Shown: in pieces, positions 46,207 to 57,370 of the stretch
Numbering within the stretch: position 1 is the first letter of the stretch
How the letters are laid out: each line of letters starts with the position of its first letter
From: Trichoplusia ni
Lineage: Eukaryota; Arthropoda; Insecta; Lepidoptera; Noctuidae
NCBI RefSeq assembly: GCF_003590095.1
Contig: NC_039479.1
Span: 9,610,001-9,674,000 of the forward strand
Direction of reading: 5' to 3'
Length of the DNA stretch: 64,000 nucleotides
Translations under genes and position numbers: made by a program
The notes under the pieces: generated by a model
Database searches by the model: none
The model's input: the letters and a program-made list of their open reading frames with translations, nothing else
Told to the model about the DNA's origin: nothing

Positions 46207-49200
46207 AAACTTAAACACCCAAACCAAAATAAATCACAACAAACTCGGTTCAGTTGCCAAGTTGCAAGGTAAGTTGTGCATGCATGAACTTCAAGAATAT
46301 TTCTCAATATCTAAACACAGGGGTGCAAAGCTGTGATATCTCAATGTAAGGTGACCTAAGCCTTCAGAACTAGTTCTCACAGATATTGTCTGCGTAGACA
46401 CGTAAACTAGAGCATGTTATTTTATTTAATATTGAATTGTTTCTGATCTTCATAACTCTAGACGGTCACGTCGAGTTTGGGAGACTCCTAGTAGAAATAA
46501 AATACAGTTTCGGAGTGCGTTGGTTCTTGGATTTAGGTTACTTATAAAGCAAAATCCAGTTTTGAAACATTTAATTTTAAGTAATTTAGTTTTGTTTTCC
46601 TTCGGCCTTGTTTCTTATTTTTAATCAAATATTTAATTATTACAATTACTTACCATGCACAGTAAAAATAGCATGAGAAGAAAACCATGAAATTGAGTAC
46701 GGTATCTATTAAATGAATTTTCAAAAATACTCATGTAAACTAACTTAATAGGACCTACTTTGTAGACCAGTTTAATTTAATCCTCACTTGACATATACCC
46801 CACTACAGATACATTGAAAAAAAAAACATAATTGAAGATACAGGCCGCCTACGTCATCACGTGCGTAGGTCGGATTGACTGCCAAGCATGTATCATATGC
46901 CACCGCATCTGCCACTCAAGCTCCTATTGTATTTTTTTGTATTGCCTACGTCACATGACCCCGCACGATGAATAAAACATTTCTGACCCCAATATCTTCG
47001 AGAATATTGAATGTACGTAATGCAGATCGAAGAACGAATGATTCGATATTTTTCTTGTCATATGAAGATACTGGTTAGTAACGATCTTTTTGCTTTTGTT
47101 AGGCTTATTGAGGTTTTACATATCTAGTGTGATGAAGACATGTTGATTTATTGCTGTCTGTTTCAAATCAACGTAGGTCAATGAACATTCACGTGTAGGA
47201 AACAAGTGGGAATCATATTGTGGCTGCTGTACTTGTGGCAACGTCTACAACGTCGTTCGCATGGCTTTTTATTATGCTAGTAACTTTAAAATCGGATTAA
47301 TAGTTTTAGTTTTTTCACATCGTATCTCCATTCTTGCCACCCATTTCATTATTGCTCTGCTTATTTTCATTATAGCGTGTTGGTCTTATTATCACCTATA
47401 TACACTTAACTCAATTAGGCTATCTAACACTGAATTAATACTTTAAATCGTTCCTGATTTTAGCAGCTCTTCAGCAAAGGTACTTTAGGTAAGGTATTTT
47501 AGGAAAAGCTTTCAGAAAATATTTTTATTTTGATTATTTACCACAAGTATCCCGAGCCTTCCATACCTTCGCTATCCCTAAACAGTATAAAAAGTGACGA
47601 CGTCACAACGCCGGCTCATAAAAAACCGAACTCGACGCTCGCAATATTATGTAAAGTCCCAATATTATAGAGTTCTAAACCCACCGATGTAAGATACAGC
47701 ACGTACAACCCAATAAAGTTTTATTATAACAAGTCTGCGAACGTAAAACTAAACTCTGCAGTTCTAAATGCGAAATTGTTGAGTCTCCGGTGAGCGTAAA
47801 GGCGGCAAAGCAGAGGAAATAGTATGTAAACGCAGTGCTCGCATTTCGTGCTGCGTTTTAATGGGCAAGTGCGCTCGCTCGAGTAAAAATACTACAACTA
47901 AACAGCAATGCTCTATTCGGAGACTGTGTAATATTCTTGTATATCATACCTATTTACGTAACTCACAACCAGTCAGCATTTTATAGTACCAATTTAAAAC
48001 AGATTGTAAATTATAGTTAATTAAATTAAGCTTCATATGTTCTTCAAAATGCTATTATCTCGGTCTTTCTCCGACATGATTATAAACGACTGAAAATTAT
48101 TTTCCTTTACCGAGCTCGAGACTTTTAACAAATGATATATCGTAAAACATATTGAAAAGATAACTCTGTAACTCTCAGATTGATGTTTAAACTAATATGA
48201 AAGATTGAATCTAAAATTTATTTGGGCTACATGTAAACTTTAAGGCGATAAATTGGATCATAATTATATTATGCTCAGAAACCTTGACGTGTGTCAGACA
48301 AGCATAAAATGAATTACCTTACCTCTTAAACATATTACAGTCTGACACTTTTATCTACACGTGGGATTACGTTTTTTACTTTGAACTGACGAATGAAGCT
48401 TCAAATAAAACATGTGTTAGTTTTTTATTTGACACATAATCAAAACAATTTATTTTCTAAATACTTCAATTATCATTTATGTTGAATGTATTGCGTCTGT
48501 AGTCCAGATTAGTAAGTTAATCTTTAATAAATTATTGTAATAAATACCACATCATAACTTCATCAAAATAAAAAACAAATGACAACTAAAATAAGCAACT
48601 GACTATATTGAGCACAACATTATTGAGAAAATGAACAAAAAAAAATGTATCGATGCAAACAAGGCACGGGGTTTCAAAAGTAGGGGAACTTATAACACTG
48701 ACTCGCCCCACTTTATTCCTTTTGGTATTACGAGTTCGTGCCAAATGAGTATTGTAGCCCAAAGTCTTGTATTTCGTGCTTGACAGATAATCTGCGTCTG
48801 TTTTGTGTACGGGTTGTAATCGCAACAATAAACAATTGAGATTTATCGTAAAGAATTGTAAAGAGAATATAAATGGAGCGAGCCTTAATGAAGCTACGCT
48901 CATTGTTTGTATGTTGATAAATAGAATAATCAATACGTTCTCCTAGTTTTAATGTGTTTTTTAATGAACAGATGAGTAATGTTTATACTGGCCAATAGCT
49001 ATCATTATTTTATGTTATAAAATTGCGAGTCAATATTTTACGGTACTTTACGCTTAGCAAGACAAACAATTTCATACCTGAATTATATTTCGACAAAAGT
49101 CAGATTTTTTAACTTACGTGGTACTTCAAAAACAGGCTATATTAAGCTTTTAAACGATTCCTGCAATAAAATATTTAATATTTATAATAGTTTCACTAAC

Positions 49201-49209
49201 ATTCAAGTC
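46207..49209. other. Mostly featureless, with a small promoter-like patch
   Basis: At 47586 TATAAAAAGTGACGACGTCA combines a TATA-like word with a near-palindromic CRE-like word (TGACGACGTCA). No initiator lies at ideal distance and no exon follows, so it is left as a note. A 115-codon - strand frame at 48586-48933 is not recognised. Confidence 0.45.
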
Positions 49210-49362
49210 AAATGCACAAAGAGACCCAGACTCAAAAAAAGAATTCATGGATCATACAAACCTTTGTTGTACGCGGGGATCGAACTGACAACAACTCGCG
49301 TACAGTGGGTTTGGTTTACTGAACTCAACCACTAGTCTATCCGTTTAGTCAATTTGGCCGCA
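49210..49362 (-). mobile_element. SINE family 2, diverged copy
   Basis: On the - strand: GATAGACTAGTGGTTGAGTT head, CCAAACCCACTGTACGCG, box-B-like CAGTTCGATCCCCGCGTAC, and a TTTTGAGTCTGGGTCTCTTT body. The tail is lost. Confidence 0.7.
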
Positions 49363-49684
49363 GTGAAAAATCATTTTACTTCTTCATCCATTTTATGAGA
49401 TGTCTATAATCCGAGCATCAGACATGATACTGAAACTTTCAAACTAAAACTGTACGAGATATTTTACTTGAGATTTTTGGTTTCGAATTTGGAATTTACT
49501 GATTAGCCTTTTTTAATATTTAGATCGATGATATCAGAATTCTTTTTAACTTTTTTTAAGTGTAAATTGATTGCATTTTCCAAAGGGAGACGTCGCTCTA
49601 TAGCATAAGGGTTTAGGTTATCAAAGAATTTTCATAGAATTCCTTTAATTATAATATTAGTAGTACCTCTTTTCATTCAAGGGC

Positions 49685-50045
49685 TAATTTGCTGGTGTGG
49701 CTGGCTGTGGTGATGCAAACAAATTGGCAGGCGGTGATTAGCGGCTCAATAGATGGGCCCCCTATGATACCGTGACGATTGACAGCAGGTAGGCAACACC
49801 AGCGGCTAGGGGTGTTGAGAGGTGCGACACCGATTTCACCATCGCGAGTCACAGGCCCGGAGCGGGTTTCCTTGTTATTACGCCATTAGACACTTCCATC
49901 CGAGCATATAGCTCTAGCGACCCCTCTCTAGCCAGCCAGTTAAGGCAAAAAAAAGCTGGGAGTCCCCGTAAAGAGTGACCCCCTGGAACATTCAGGTTCC
50001 GCTGTATCGCTACTCACAAACAGCTCACCACAAGCCCTGCCCCGA
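49685..50045. repeat. GC-rich block of unknown nature, probably a mobile element piece
   Basis: About 360 bases are clearly GC-richer than anything nearby, for example GATGGGCCCCCTATGATACC, GCGAGTCACAGGCCCGGAGC and GGGAGTCCCCGTAAAGAGTG. No long open frame and no terminal repeats are visible. The composition resembles the 5' region of Jockey or R1-like moth LINEs, but I cannot assign it. Confidence 0.35.
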
Positions 50046-50049
50046 GGGT

Positions 50050-50083
50050 TACTACTAGTACTACTACTAGGTAGTAGTACTAT
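50050..50083. repeat. Microsatellite-like TACTAC/GTAGTA hairpin
   Basis: ACTACTAGTACTACTACTAG is followed at once by GTAGTAGTACTATT, so the run can fold on itself. It sits between the GC-rich block and a fold-back element. Confidence 0.6.
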
Positions 50084-50108
50084 TATTTTTAGTAATATAT
50101 GAAAATAT

Positions 50109-50250
50109 ACGATTGATTATTAAATGATGTAACGGTTTACTCACGCGTATTTATCGGGGTAGCCCGACTAGTTTCGGACCCAACCGGAGTACTTAATCAT
50201 GAGCCGACGCGGCGGGATCGCGAGTCGACTCGCGATCTAGTCGGGTACGC
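50109..50250 (+). mobile_element. Fold-back element, left arm plus central palindrome
   Basis: GATTATTAAATGATGTAACG, TTTACTCACGCGTATTTATC, GGGGTAGCCCGACTAGTTTC, GGACCCAACCGGAGTACTTA and GAGCCGACGCGGCGGGATCG lead into a perfect 22-bp palindrome at 50216-50237 centred on AGTCGACT. Just after it comes CTAGTCGGGT, the inverse of CCCGACTAG at 50163-50171. The right arm is otherwise deleted. This copy shows that the family folds back on itself. Confidence 0.72.
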
Positions 50251-51194
50251 TTAACAAGTGCAATAAGAAAATGCTGTTTCCGAATTCGTTAAACTTTTGA
50301 AATGACAAAAAACCAACAGCATTCCTTGCGACCAATTTACATATTTCGAGAACATTCGACGGTGATTTATCAGCGCTCTCGTCCACGTACGAAGCAAGCG
50401 GAATATACAACGATCATTATAATCTGTTAGAGTGCTGTTTCTTTGTGACCATGGTTCACTAGTTCCTTATATTCCTCTTCGATAAATTTATACTGAGATT
50501 TAATCATTTGAAATTGCAATAGAGAGATCGACTTTAAGCTCTCCATTTCGGGTTGAATATATTCATACCAGCTACTGCGGTCGGCTTCGTCTACAAGTAT
50601 TGTGATTATAGCTATTATCCTCTTTTAACGAAGTCGGATAATTTGGCTATGCAGTAATGCAAAGATTCAGCTACCGCCATACTAAATATGATCGAAATCG
50701 GTCCAGCCATTTGGGCTGAAAAGGTAAAAATAATTCACATACAAACACACTTACACATTATGACAGCAGCTCGATTAAATGATTTTTTTGTACTTTTTAC
50801 AAGAATCTTATAATTTAATGCAGAGTCCACAAAAATGTACAGGCTGTCTGGTACAGCGGTACTGTATAGGTAGTATCACATTATATTGGACCAACATGTA
50901 GTTACTTAGAACATTATACATTTAACTTATACCAACTGCAAATCTATAATTATTAGCTGAAAGAACACTTTTGCTCAAAATTGCCCCTCGACATAGAACA
51001 ACAAGCAGTGTTATTTTGTGACGTTTAATGGTTATATAAAACAATCTAAAAGGGTTGAAAGACTTAAGGATCAAGCAATCTTTAGATTCATATTTATCTT
51101 TTCTAAGAAAAATCTAACACGAATCTGAAAGTGTATTACACAAAGGACGCACTCAAAACAAAAACGTATAAAACAAATTTACATACAAACATAC
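50251..51194. other. Mostly featureless; short LINE-like tail near 50690
   Basis: GATCGAAATCGGTCCAGCCA at 50690-50709, followed by ACACACTTACACATTATGAC, looks like an RTE-like tail remnant. The rest is not recognised. Confidence 0.45.
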
Positions 51195-51332
51195 CTGAAT
51201 CAAAGGCATACCTTCGGCATAGCCATAGAAAATTAGAGGGAAGTGCTCCACACTGCCGTTTAGTACCGGTGTAGTCACTTTTTCGCTGTTTGATTTTCGT
51301 CGCGAATCGCTATTTCGTGATCTGCCAAACAT
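51195..51332 (-). CDS. Candidate first coding exon of an unidentified - strand gene
   Basis: On the - strand ATG at 51332 opens 46 codons without a stop: MFGRSRNSDSRRKSNSEK, then VTTPVLNGSVEHF, then PLIFYGYAEGMPLIQ. It ends in phase 0 at a strong donor, CAG/GTATGT (51195-51197 and beyond). A basic Ser-rich start followed by an ordered-looking block is plausible for a real protein. The frame also stays open upstream of the ATG to a TAG/CAAAAC junction, so it could be an internal exon, though the acceptor tract there is poor. I do not recognise the protein, and no partner exon was found. A non-coding repeat is an alternative. Confidence 0.28.
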
Positions 51333-52265
51333 ATCATATATGATGCTACACTTGATGCACTCGATGATAGTAGGGTTTTGCTACCCTTGTTGCTGACCAT
51401 AACTCGGTTTAGGAGTTCAGCTGTTCTAGTAAAACTTTGGTACTTCCCTGGTTAGACTAGAAGCCAGCCCCTAACATAGTTTGAAAAGGCTAAGTTGATG
51501 AGGCAAAAGTACAAAATGTATCTTCAATTCCTTCAAAAATGTTACTTGTGTTGAATAGCATAACAAATTGCCATCTTATAATTGTACCTCACACATAGCC
51601 TGAGTGTCCCTTCCTCTCACCTCTCTGTTCCAAGTCCACAACCATTCTAAAGCCTTAGTGACTGTCAACAACCGACAGAGTAACAGCGTAGGTCGAAGAT
51701 AAGTTCGTAGTTCACTTGCCTATTTGCTGTTCAAACACAGCTATCAATACAGAGGTTAATTTTACACAAATATTTGCTGAACACACGTGAATGTACGACA
51801 ATGTAACAGAGCAAACCAAACGTGCAGCTTCTCATATTGAAAACAAACGGTGTTGAGTGTGGTGGAAAAAATATTCGAACGATTTCAAGGATTCCCGTGT
51901 TGACAAGTGACTCTTTTTTGTTGGTTTGGGAGAATGAAGGGGTTTGGAGCGACGACTGTATTTTGTTTTCTTTTCTTTTTACATGGTTTTAATAGTTAGA
52001 AGGCACTCAATACTTTATTTTCTAAACAAGAATGATACGCTTTATTTCAGACAAAAAATTACATAGAGTGTCAGTACAATCAACTTTCGCATAAACTGCT
52101 GAACAATCGGAGAGCGGTAACTCTCAGCCACCGTTCGATGTATGAAGGTTTTATGATTATTTGGGTGATAATTGTGGAACCTATCGGGCACGGCATGTAG
52201 CAGATGCTTTATTTTATACGTAGTGACATTATTATATTTAAGTACTGTGTTTTTTAAGACGTCAC
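51333..52265. other. Nothing recognised
   Basis: AT-rich DNA that would include the promoter if the 51195-51332 exon is real. I see no TATA/initiator pair at proper spacing. Confidence 0.4.
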
Positions 52266-52405
52266 CAGCCTAGCCTTTTCCCAAGTATCTATCATAGGCT
52301 CGGCCTCCAGTCTAACCGGATGCAGAAATATTCCAGTTTTTTACAAAGAGCGACTGCCAATCTGACTTCCTGAACTCAGTTATTAGGGCAGAATGATAAT
52401 AATAC
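52266..52405 (-). mobile_element. Truncated copy of the 33021 LINE 3' region
   Basis: Forward text AGCCTTTTCCCAAGTATCTA, GGCCTCCAGTCTAACCGGAT and GAGCGACTGCCAATCTGACT matches the start of the 33021 copy in the same orientation, then breaks off. Confidence 0.6.
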
Positions 52406-52995
52406 AACTAGTGTCAATTACATCTAAAAAGGTGATAAATAACTTTTGTTATAAATAGTCCATCAGTATGTTTCATCTAGTAAGGGGTTCTATTTAATTA
52501 TTTCCCGTCAAGTTATTTCTAGGAAGGTCGCATTACGAAAATGAAAGAGAACGTGAGAAAATAAATAAGTTCTATACAATAGAGGTCGCGGCCTGTGGGT
52601 GGCTAATTATTTATATCAAAACCTTTTTTTGTTGCTGGCAAATTTTATTTTTATATAATCACCTCGGGTGTTAAGGTTTCTGCGAGACTAAAAATAAGGG
52701 ATATCCCAATAGTAGATCTGTAAAATTATCATTGTGTTTAGAGTTCCTTAAAAAGGATCACTCAACCGATTTGTATTTTTTTTAGCGTACGTGTACGGAA
52801 CCCGAGATCGACAGGTACAACTTGAAGTATAAATATTCGATTAAAAAACTTCGTCGCAAATGTACTCACGACATCTCACACAATAGTTATTTGCAAGTAA
52901 TAAGGTCATTGACTACTCGTTACTTAAGAGACTTGCTGTCGTTAGTCTATGAAATTATACACATCTCTCTACCCATTTCCATTTAAATTGAACAG
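52406..52995. other. Nothing recognised
   Basis: AT-rich DNA. GTGTACGGAACCCGAGATCG near 52790 resembles a LINE tail word but is too short to call. Confidence 0.45.
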
Positions 52996-53142
52996 CTGCA
53001 TCGATAGCCGAGTGGTCGAGTGACGATGTGTCGCAGGTTCGAAACCCGCGTAGGTCTAGCATTTTGCGTGATTCACAAACGCTTGTTCTCTGAGTCTGTG
53101 ACTTGAATATTTCCGAAAGCTCCCGCTACACAAGAAACTGTC
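52996..53142 (+). mobile_element. SINE family 2 with internal deletion
   Basis: CTGCATCGATAGCCGAGTGG carries box A, and GCAGGTTCGAAACCCGCGTA carries an intact box B at about 53036-53046. The stretch between them is shorter than in the 15648 copy. The body (CACAAACGCTTGTTCTCTGA) and GCTACACAAGAAACTG end the copy. Confidence 0.72.
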
Positions 53143-53362
53143 ACAAATACTTGAAACTTTCGTACATATAAGTCACAGTGGCAAGACAAAGATGGCGCCA
53201 CAATTGCCAGTCGGTGTGCAATAATATCCGTTACATCACATCATTCCGACTTGAGACCTAAGTGTTCCTATTACACTTTCCATCAACTTTCCACGGTATG
53301 GAGCCGACAACCGGCGCCTTATTCTGAACGATATAGTGGTTTTTAGCTTTACGCGAATGTTA

Positions 53363-53503
53363 GACATTGAAATGAAACTACTTTTATGGATTTTATCGCG
53401 TCTGCCCGTGACCATGATACCTGCAAGGGTTTCGAAACGTCGGGAACTAAAATCTAAAATTAAACCGCGATAAAATCCGTAAAAGTAGTTTCATTTCGAT
53501 GTC
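53363..53503. mobile_element. TIR element (MITE-like), 141 bp
   Basis: Inverted ends of about 38 bp begin GACATTGAAATGAAACTACT on the left and GACATCGAAATGAAACTACT on the complementary right. They continue through GGATTTTATCGCG with only two mismatches. The middle contains GGGTTTCGAAACGTCGGG, a string I recall from moth repeats. No convincing target duplication is seen, and it has no coding capacity. Confidence 0.72.
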
Positions 53504-54077
53504 AATTTATTGTATTTTTTTTATTTACTATTGATCCGCCTGTAAGATGTGTCACAAAGCATTAAAAAATTCTATAATATTGGTTAAAAATTCTATATAT
53601 CAGTGACCATATCGCAGGTTCTAGTACTAAGTTTAAATGAATAAAAATAAATAAAATCATTTTATTTATTTTTGGCTTGGCAGCGCTTTCTGCATATTAA
53701 ATAATAAAACTATTAGTTGTTACTAGTTGAAGTTCTAATTAAGAACTATTAATACCTACGTGCCTAATTGAATGGAAATTTTATCATTTGATTAGTCCAT
53801 AATCATTGTTTCATGAATATAATTGAGAAGTAAATACAATCAATAATTAATAATGTAATGATCAGAATAGATATCTGTATGCATATATATTTGAATTAGA
53901 TCGACTGTTAATATAGGTCATGTAATATTATATGAACATCCTACTCGTGATAACCATTGCATTTGATTTTCATTTTATTTTGTGAATATCATAAATGCTC
54001 GTTCTTTGAGCATGGGTTTTGAAAGCTAGTACAAAAATATAATGAAAAATGGAAAATATGAATAGCCATTATCATCA
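53504..54077. other. Nothing recognised
   Basis: AT-rich DNA without recognisable features. Confidence 0.5.
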
Positions 54078-54331
54078 GGGCCCCGATTCTGCTATTTTAC
54101 AATAGCCGATGAATTAATGGCAATTGGATTAAATTGGAAAAAAATTACCTATTTTATCTATGCCAATACAATAATTTGAAGTTAATTGTTTTGGCCTTGA
54201 ATGTATAGTGTACCGTTTGTACTGAATTTACAATTATTGCGTACAAAAATAATTAGGGGAATATGAAAATTGACATTTTAAGCCAAATTTAATTCATTGA
54301 TCAGCCGTTGTAAACAGCAGAATTGGGGCCC
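54078..54331. mobile_element. TIR element (MITE-like), 254 bp
   Basis: The left end GGGCCCCGATTCTGCTATTT and the complementary right end GGGCCCCAATTCTGCTGTTT stay similar for about 35-40 bp, with small gaps (ACAATAGCCGATGAAT against ACAACGGCTGATCAAT). The core is AT-rich and non-coding. Flanks TCA and AAG do not give a clean target duplication, so the superfamily is open. Confidence 0.7.
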
Positions 54332-55083
54332 AAGTCTCATCTATTGACGTAAATATAAAAGTGAGAAGCAACAATGATTAATTTGTAAAAAGTATTTTTA
54401 TTACGGACTTCTACGAATATTTCGTCACTAAAAGCTACCGGGAGTAAATTAATTAATACATAATTTTGCTATTGAACGTGTAATTAGCGCTTTGTATTTT
54501 CATTTCTTGGAAATTATTATGTGCTAAAAATATAATTTAAACCTGTTGCCCGTCTTTGTTTTAAAAGTATGAAAAGCGACTAAATTGCCTCTTTTTTATT
54601 TTCAATATATTATCGTAATTTACGAAGAAATCTCCTACAACCAACTACAAAGCAAGTATAAAAATAAAAATCAATAGAAATTGTATATTAATAATAATTT
54701 CACATACGATTTCCTGCGTTTTCCAATTTTAAGACACATTTTTTTTAATCTACTTAAAAACATAAAAAGCCTTTCTGAGACCCCGTAGCTGGGCAATAGT
54801 CATAAAAAACTTACTTACTTTTAAAATTATTTAATATGCTATAATAAATGTAACTTAAAAATAGGTTAAGGCCTATTTCACCACTGCCACATAAGATCCC
54901 GTTAAATTACTTCACAATTTTTTTTATATAAAGAATGACAAATTTTATACTTATCTGCCAGACAGTATAATCAGTGATTGTGAAGCAGGTGCTTAGCAGT
55001 ATATTTCTGCATTTATTCTATGAGCGTAGCATAATATAAAGTAAACAATAACCCTCCTGGCAGTCGGGTAAAAATATATTTTT
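54332..55083. other. Nothing recognised
   Basis: AT-rich DNA without recognisable features. Confidence 0.5.
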
Positions 55084-55245
55084 AAATGATGTAACGGTAA
55101 ACCGTACCGTTTAACCGGAGTGGATTCGCGACCCTGCCGCGTCATCTCATAAGGACTCTGGTTGGATCCGAAACTAGTCGAGCTACCCCGATAAATACGC
55201 GTGAGTAAACCGTTACATCATTTAATAATGACTCATTCTCACGAC
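55084..55245 (-). mobile_element. Fold-back element, right-arm-complete copy
   Basis: Both ends carry AAATGATGTAACGGT in inverted orientation (55084-55098 and its complement at about 55209-55223). Between them, on the - strand, lie TTTACTCACGCGTATTTATC, GGGGTAGCTCGACTAGTTTC, GGATCCAACCAGAGTCCTTA and TGACGCGGCAGGGTCGCGAA. Homology to the 24841 copy continues outside the inverted repeat to 55245 (GTCGTGAGAATGAGTCATTA on the - strand). The arrangement suggests a larger unit that was rearranged. Confidence 0.7.
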
Positions 55246-57242
55246 AATTACAATCAAAACAAAAATATAATTTCTCCAGAATAGGTACTCGGAGGAAACA
55301 TCGCTAAAGTGCATTCTCATCGTTCCCATCTTTTGTGTTAAGCGGGACTAGACTAACAACTGTTGGTCCGCGCATGCGTACACCGCACGTGACACCTTTA
55401 CCGTGAGAAATTTTCCACCAAACATATTCGTTAACAAAGTCTGAAGAAACTGTGATACGATACTCGTAAGGGTTTTGTTGCTAAGCACACTATTTTTATT
55501 TGAAGTCACACTTTATACAATTTGATATACATTTCCTCTTGTGTATATAGAAGGGCACAGTTATTATGATAAATAATTATGAGGTATAAGAAGGTGCCTA
55601 TATTATGGAGTAGTTGGCGTTTGGGAGCAAAGTTTTGCAGCCCAATTGATTACTAACAAGCTCATAGCTATAAGTATAACTGTGTAATTTTGATGCAATG
55701 TATACTATACATGTACAAACATGGACGTACGGTTAGCAGTATAAATCAGTAATAACAATGAGCTGCTCATATACAATTAGTTAACAAAATAGTCTTAACA
55801 CCATTCCCTACCACTCGCTGCAGAATACTGGCACTTCGAAAGTCTGATTAAGGTAACCAATTTCAGTTTTCGACTCTACTTTTACCTTTAGTCTTTTGTA
55901 TTAACTTTTACCGAGTAAAAACAACACCATACCATCCACTACTACAAAACTTCGCTTCTCAATAATTTCACTCAATTCTTCAGTGCAACACTACCTCAAA
56001 AAAATAACGTCAAACACTTTGACGGCTCGATGGACAGTTTCAATGTAACGTAAAAATTTCTGTACCTACACCAGTCTGTACGCGTCTACTGTGGACGTTG
56101 AACATTGATACACATTCGATTTCGCTGAACCAACATTTCATAGGAATTTCTTCTGTCAGACCAATCACTGAAGGCTTTATTTGTTTTCATGTTTCTGAGA
56201 ACTGAAACTAGGATTAAAACTGTTTTAGGTCTTGATGCACTATGTTTTAGTTGGTTCCAGTTATGTTAAACATGAAGGAAAACATATACCTAGTATAATT
56301 ATAGTTTATTTTCTGACTATTTAGTATTTTTTTGTACTCTTTTACTTAATTCACAAATAAAAACATTAATTAATTATTGACTTCATTTACCGACCATTCA
56401 AAAGCGAGCGATTTAAAAGTACGACGACTAGTTAATCAATACTGTATTCATAATGTAAATGCTCAATACCAGCTGAATAAAACAAAAATATTTAGTTATA
56501 ACAAATTCATTCCCAAATCTAAACTCCGTACTATTGATGCGGACATGTAAACATGGAATACACAAATACGTCTAACGAACCCGATACAATCGCGTATTTT
56601 GTCGCCATTTTTATTTTGGCTTTAATAAAAATGTTTTATGTAAAAACTGTACTCCCCAAACGGCTAAACAAAGAATCGGGGAAACCATATTGTCTAAACG
56701 TTAGGTTTATTGTATAGAGGTCTTAATTATATTGATATCCTTTTCATAAATCAAGATGTTTTTTTTTTTCATCTAATATCTTTCGTTCACGAATTCCCGA
56801 TCCAAAAAATGACTGCTGTCCTTTCTTGGAGTTCCAACTCCCTGTCCCTGATCGTAACACTAAATGACATCAAAATGTTTTGATAGATTTTGTCATATGG
56901 ACGAAACAAACAAACGAATTAGGTACAATAAACCTCCTTTAAGTCCATAGTCATATCCAATATTCTAAAACCAAACTAATTAAACGTATAATTATTAGCT
57001 GTCCCAAATCAGGCTCATAAACAATACTTATTGCGTCTGATAGTAATTACTACCCAATAAAACCTCAAAATAATTTGCGCATAATATAATATATTGTGAA
57101 ACCGCAGTATTGAATGCATTTGTGGTTTACTAAATAGTAATGAGTGTCTAAATTATCCTCTATTCGAACGATGAGAAATGATTGATGGATTTCACAATAA
57201 TTTGTAATACGTTAGTTATGTGATATTTTGAGGTTTACCCTC
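55246..57242. other. No exon; isolated NRF1-like word
   Basis: CGCGCATGCGTAC at 55370 with CGCACGTGAC just after it is a GC-rich regulatory-looking patch (NRF1-like and E-box-like). The rest is not recognised. Confidence 0.4.
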
Positions 57243-57370
57243 ATTTAAATGATACGACAGCTTACTTACGCGTGATTATAGTGATCGCACCACTAGTTTC
57301 GTATCTAATCGGAGTCAAAGCTGAGATTCTGTCAGTCTGTCGCCAGTCAGGATTAAGGACTCCAATTTTG
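57243..57370 (+). repeat. Fold-back family, strongly diverged copy
   Basis: ATTTAAATGATACGACAGCT, TACTTACGCGTGATTATAGT, CACTAGTTTCGTATCTAATC, GGAGTCAAAGC and GGATTAAGGACTCCAATTTT keep the order of the family at lower identity. Confidence 0.55.

Noticed and set aside
47586..47618. TATA-like and CRE-like words as a promoter
   Set aside because: No good initiator at proper spacing and no exon downstream.
48586..48933. 115-codon - strand open frame
   Set aside because: Low-complexity hydrophobic and AT-driven composition, no recognisable domain and no start or splice context.
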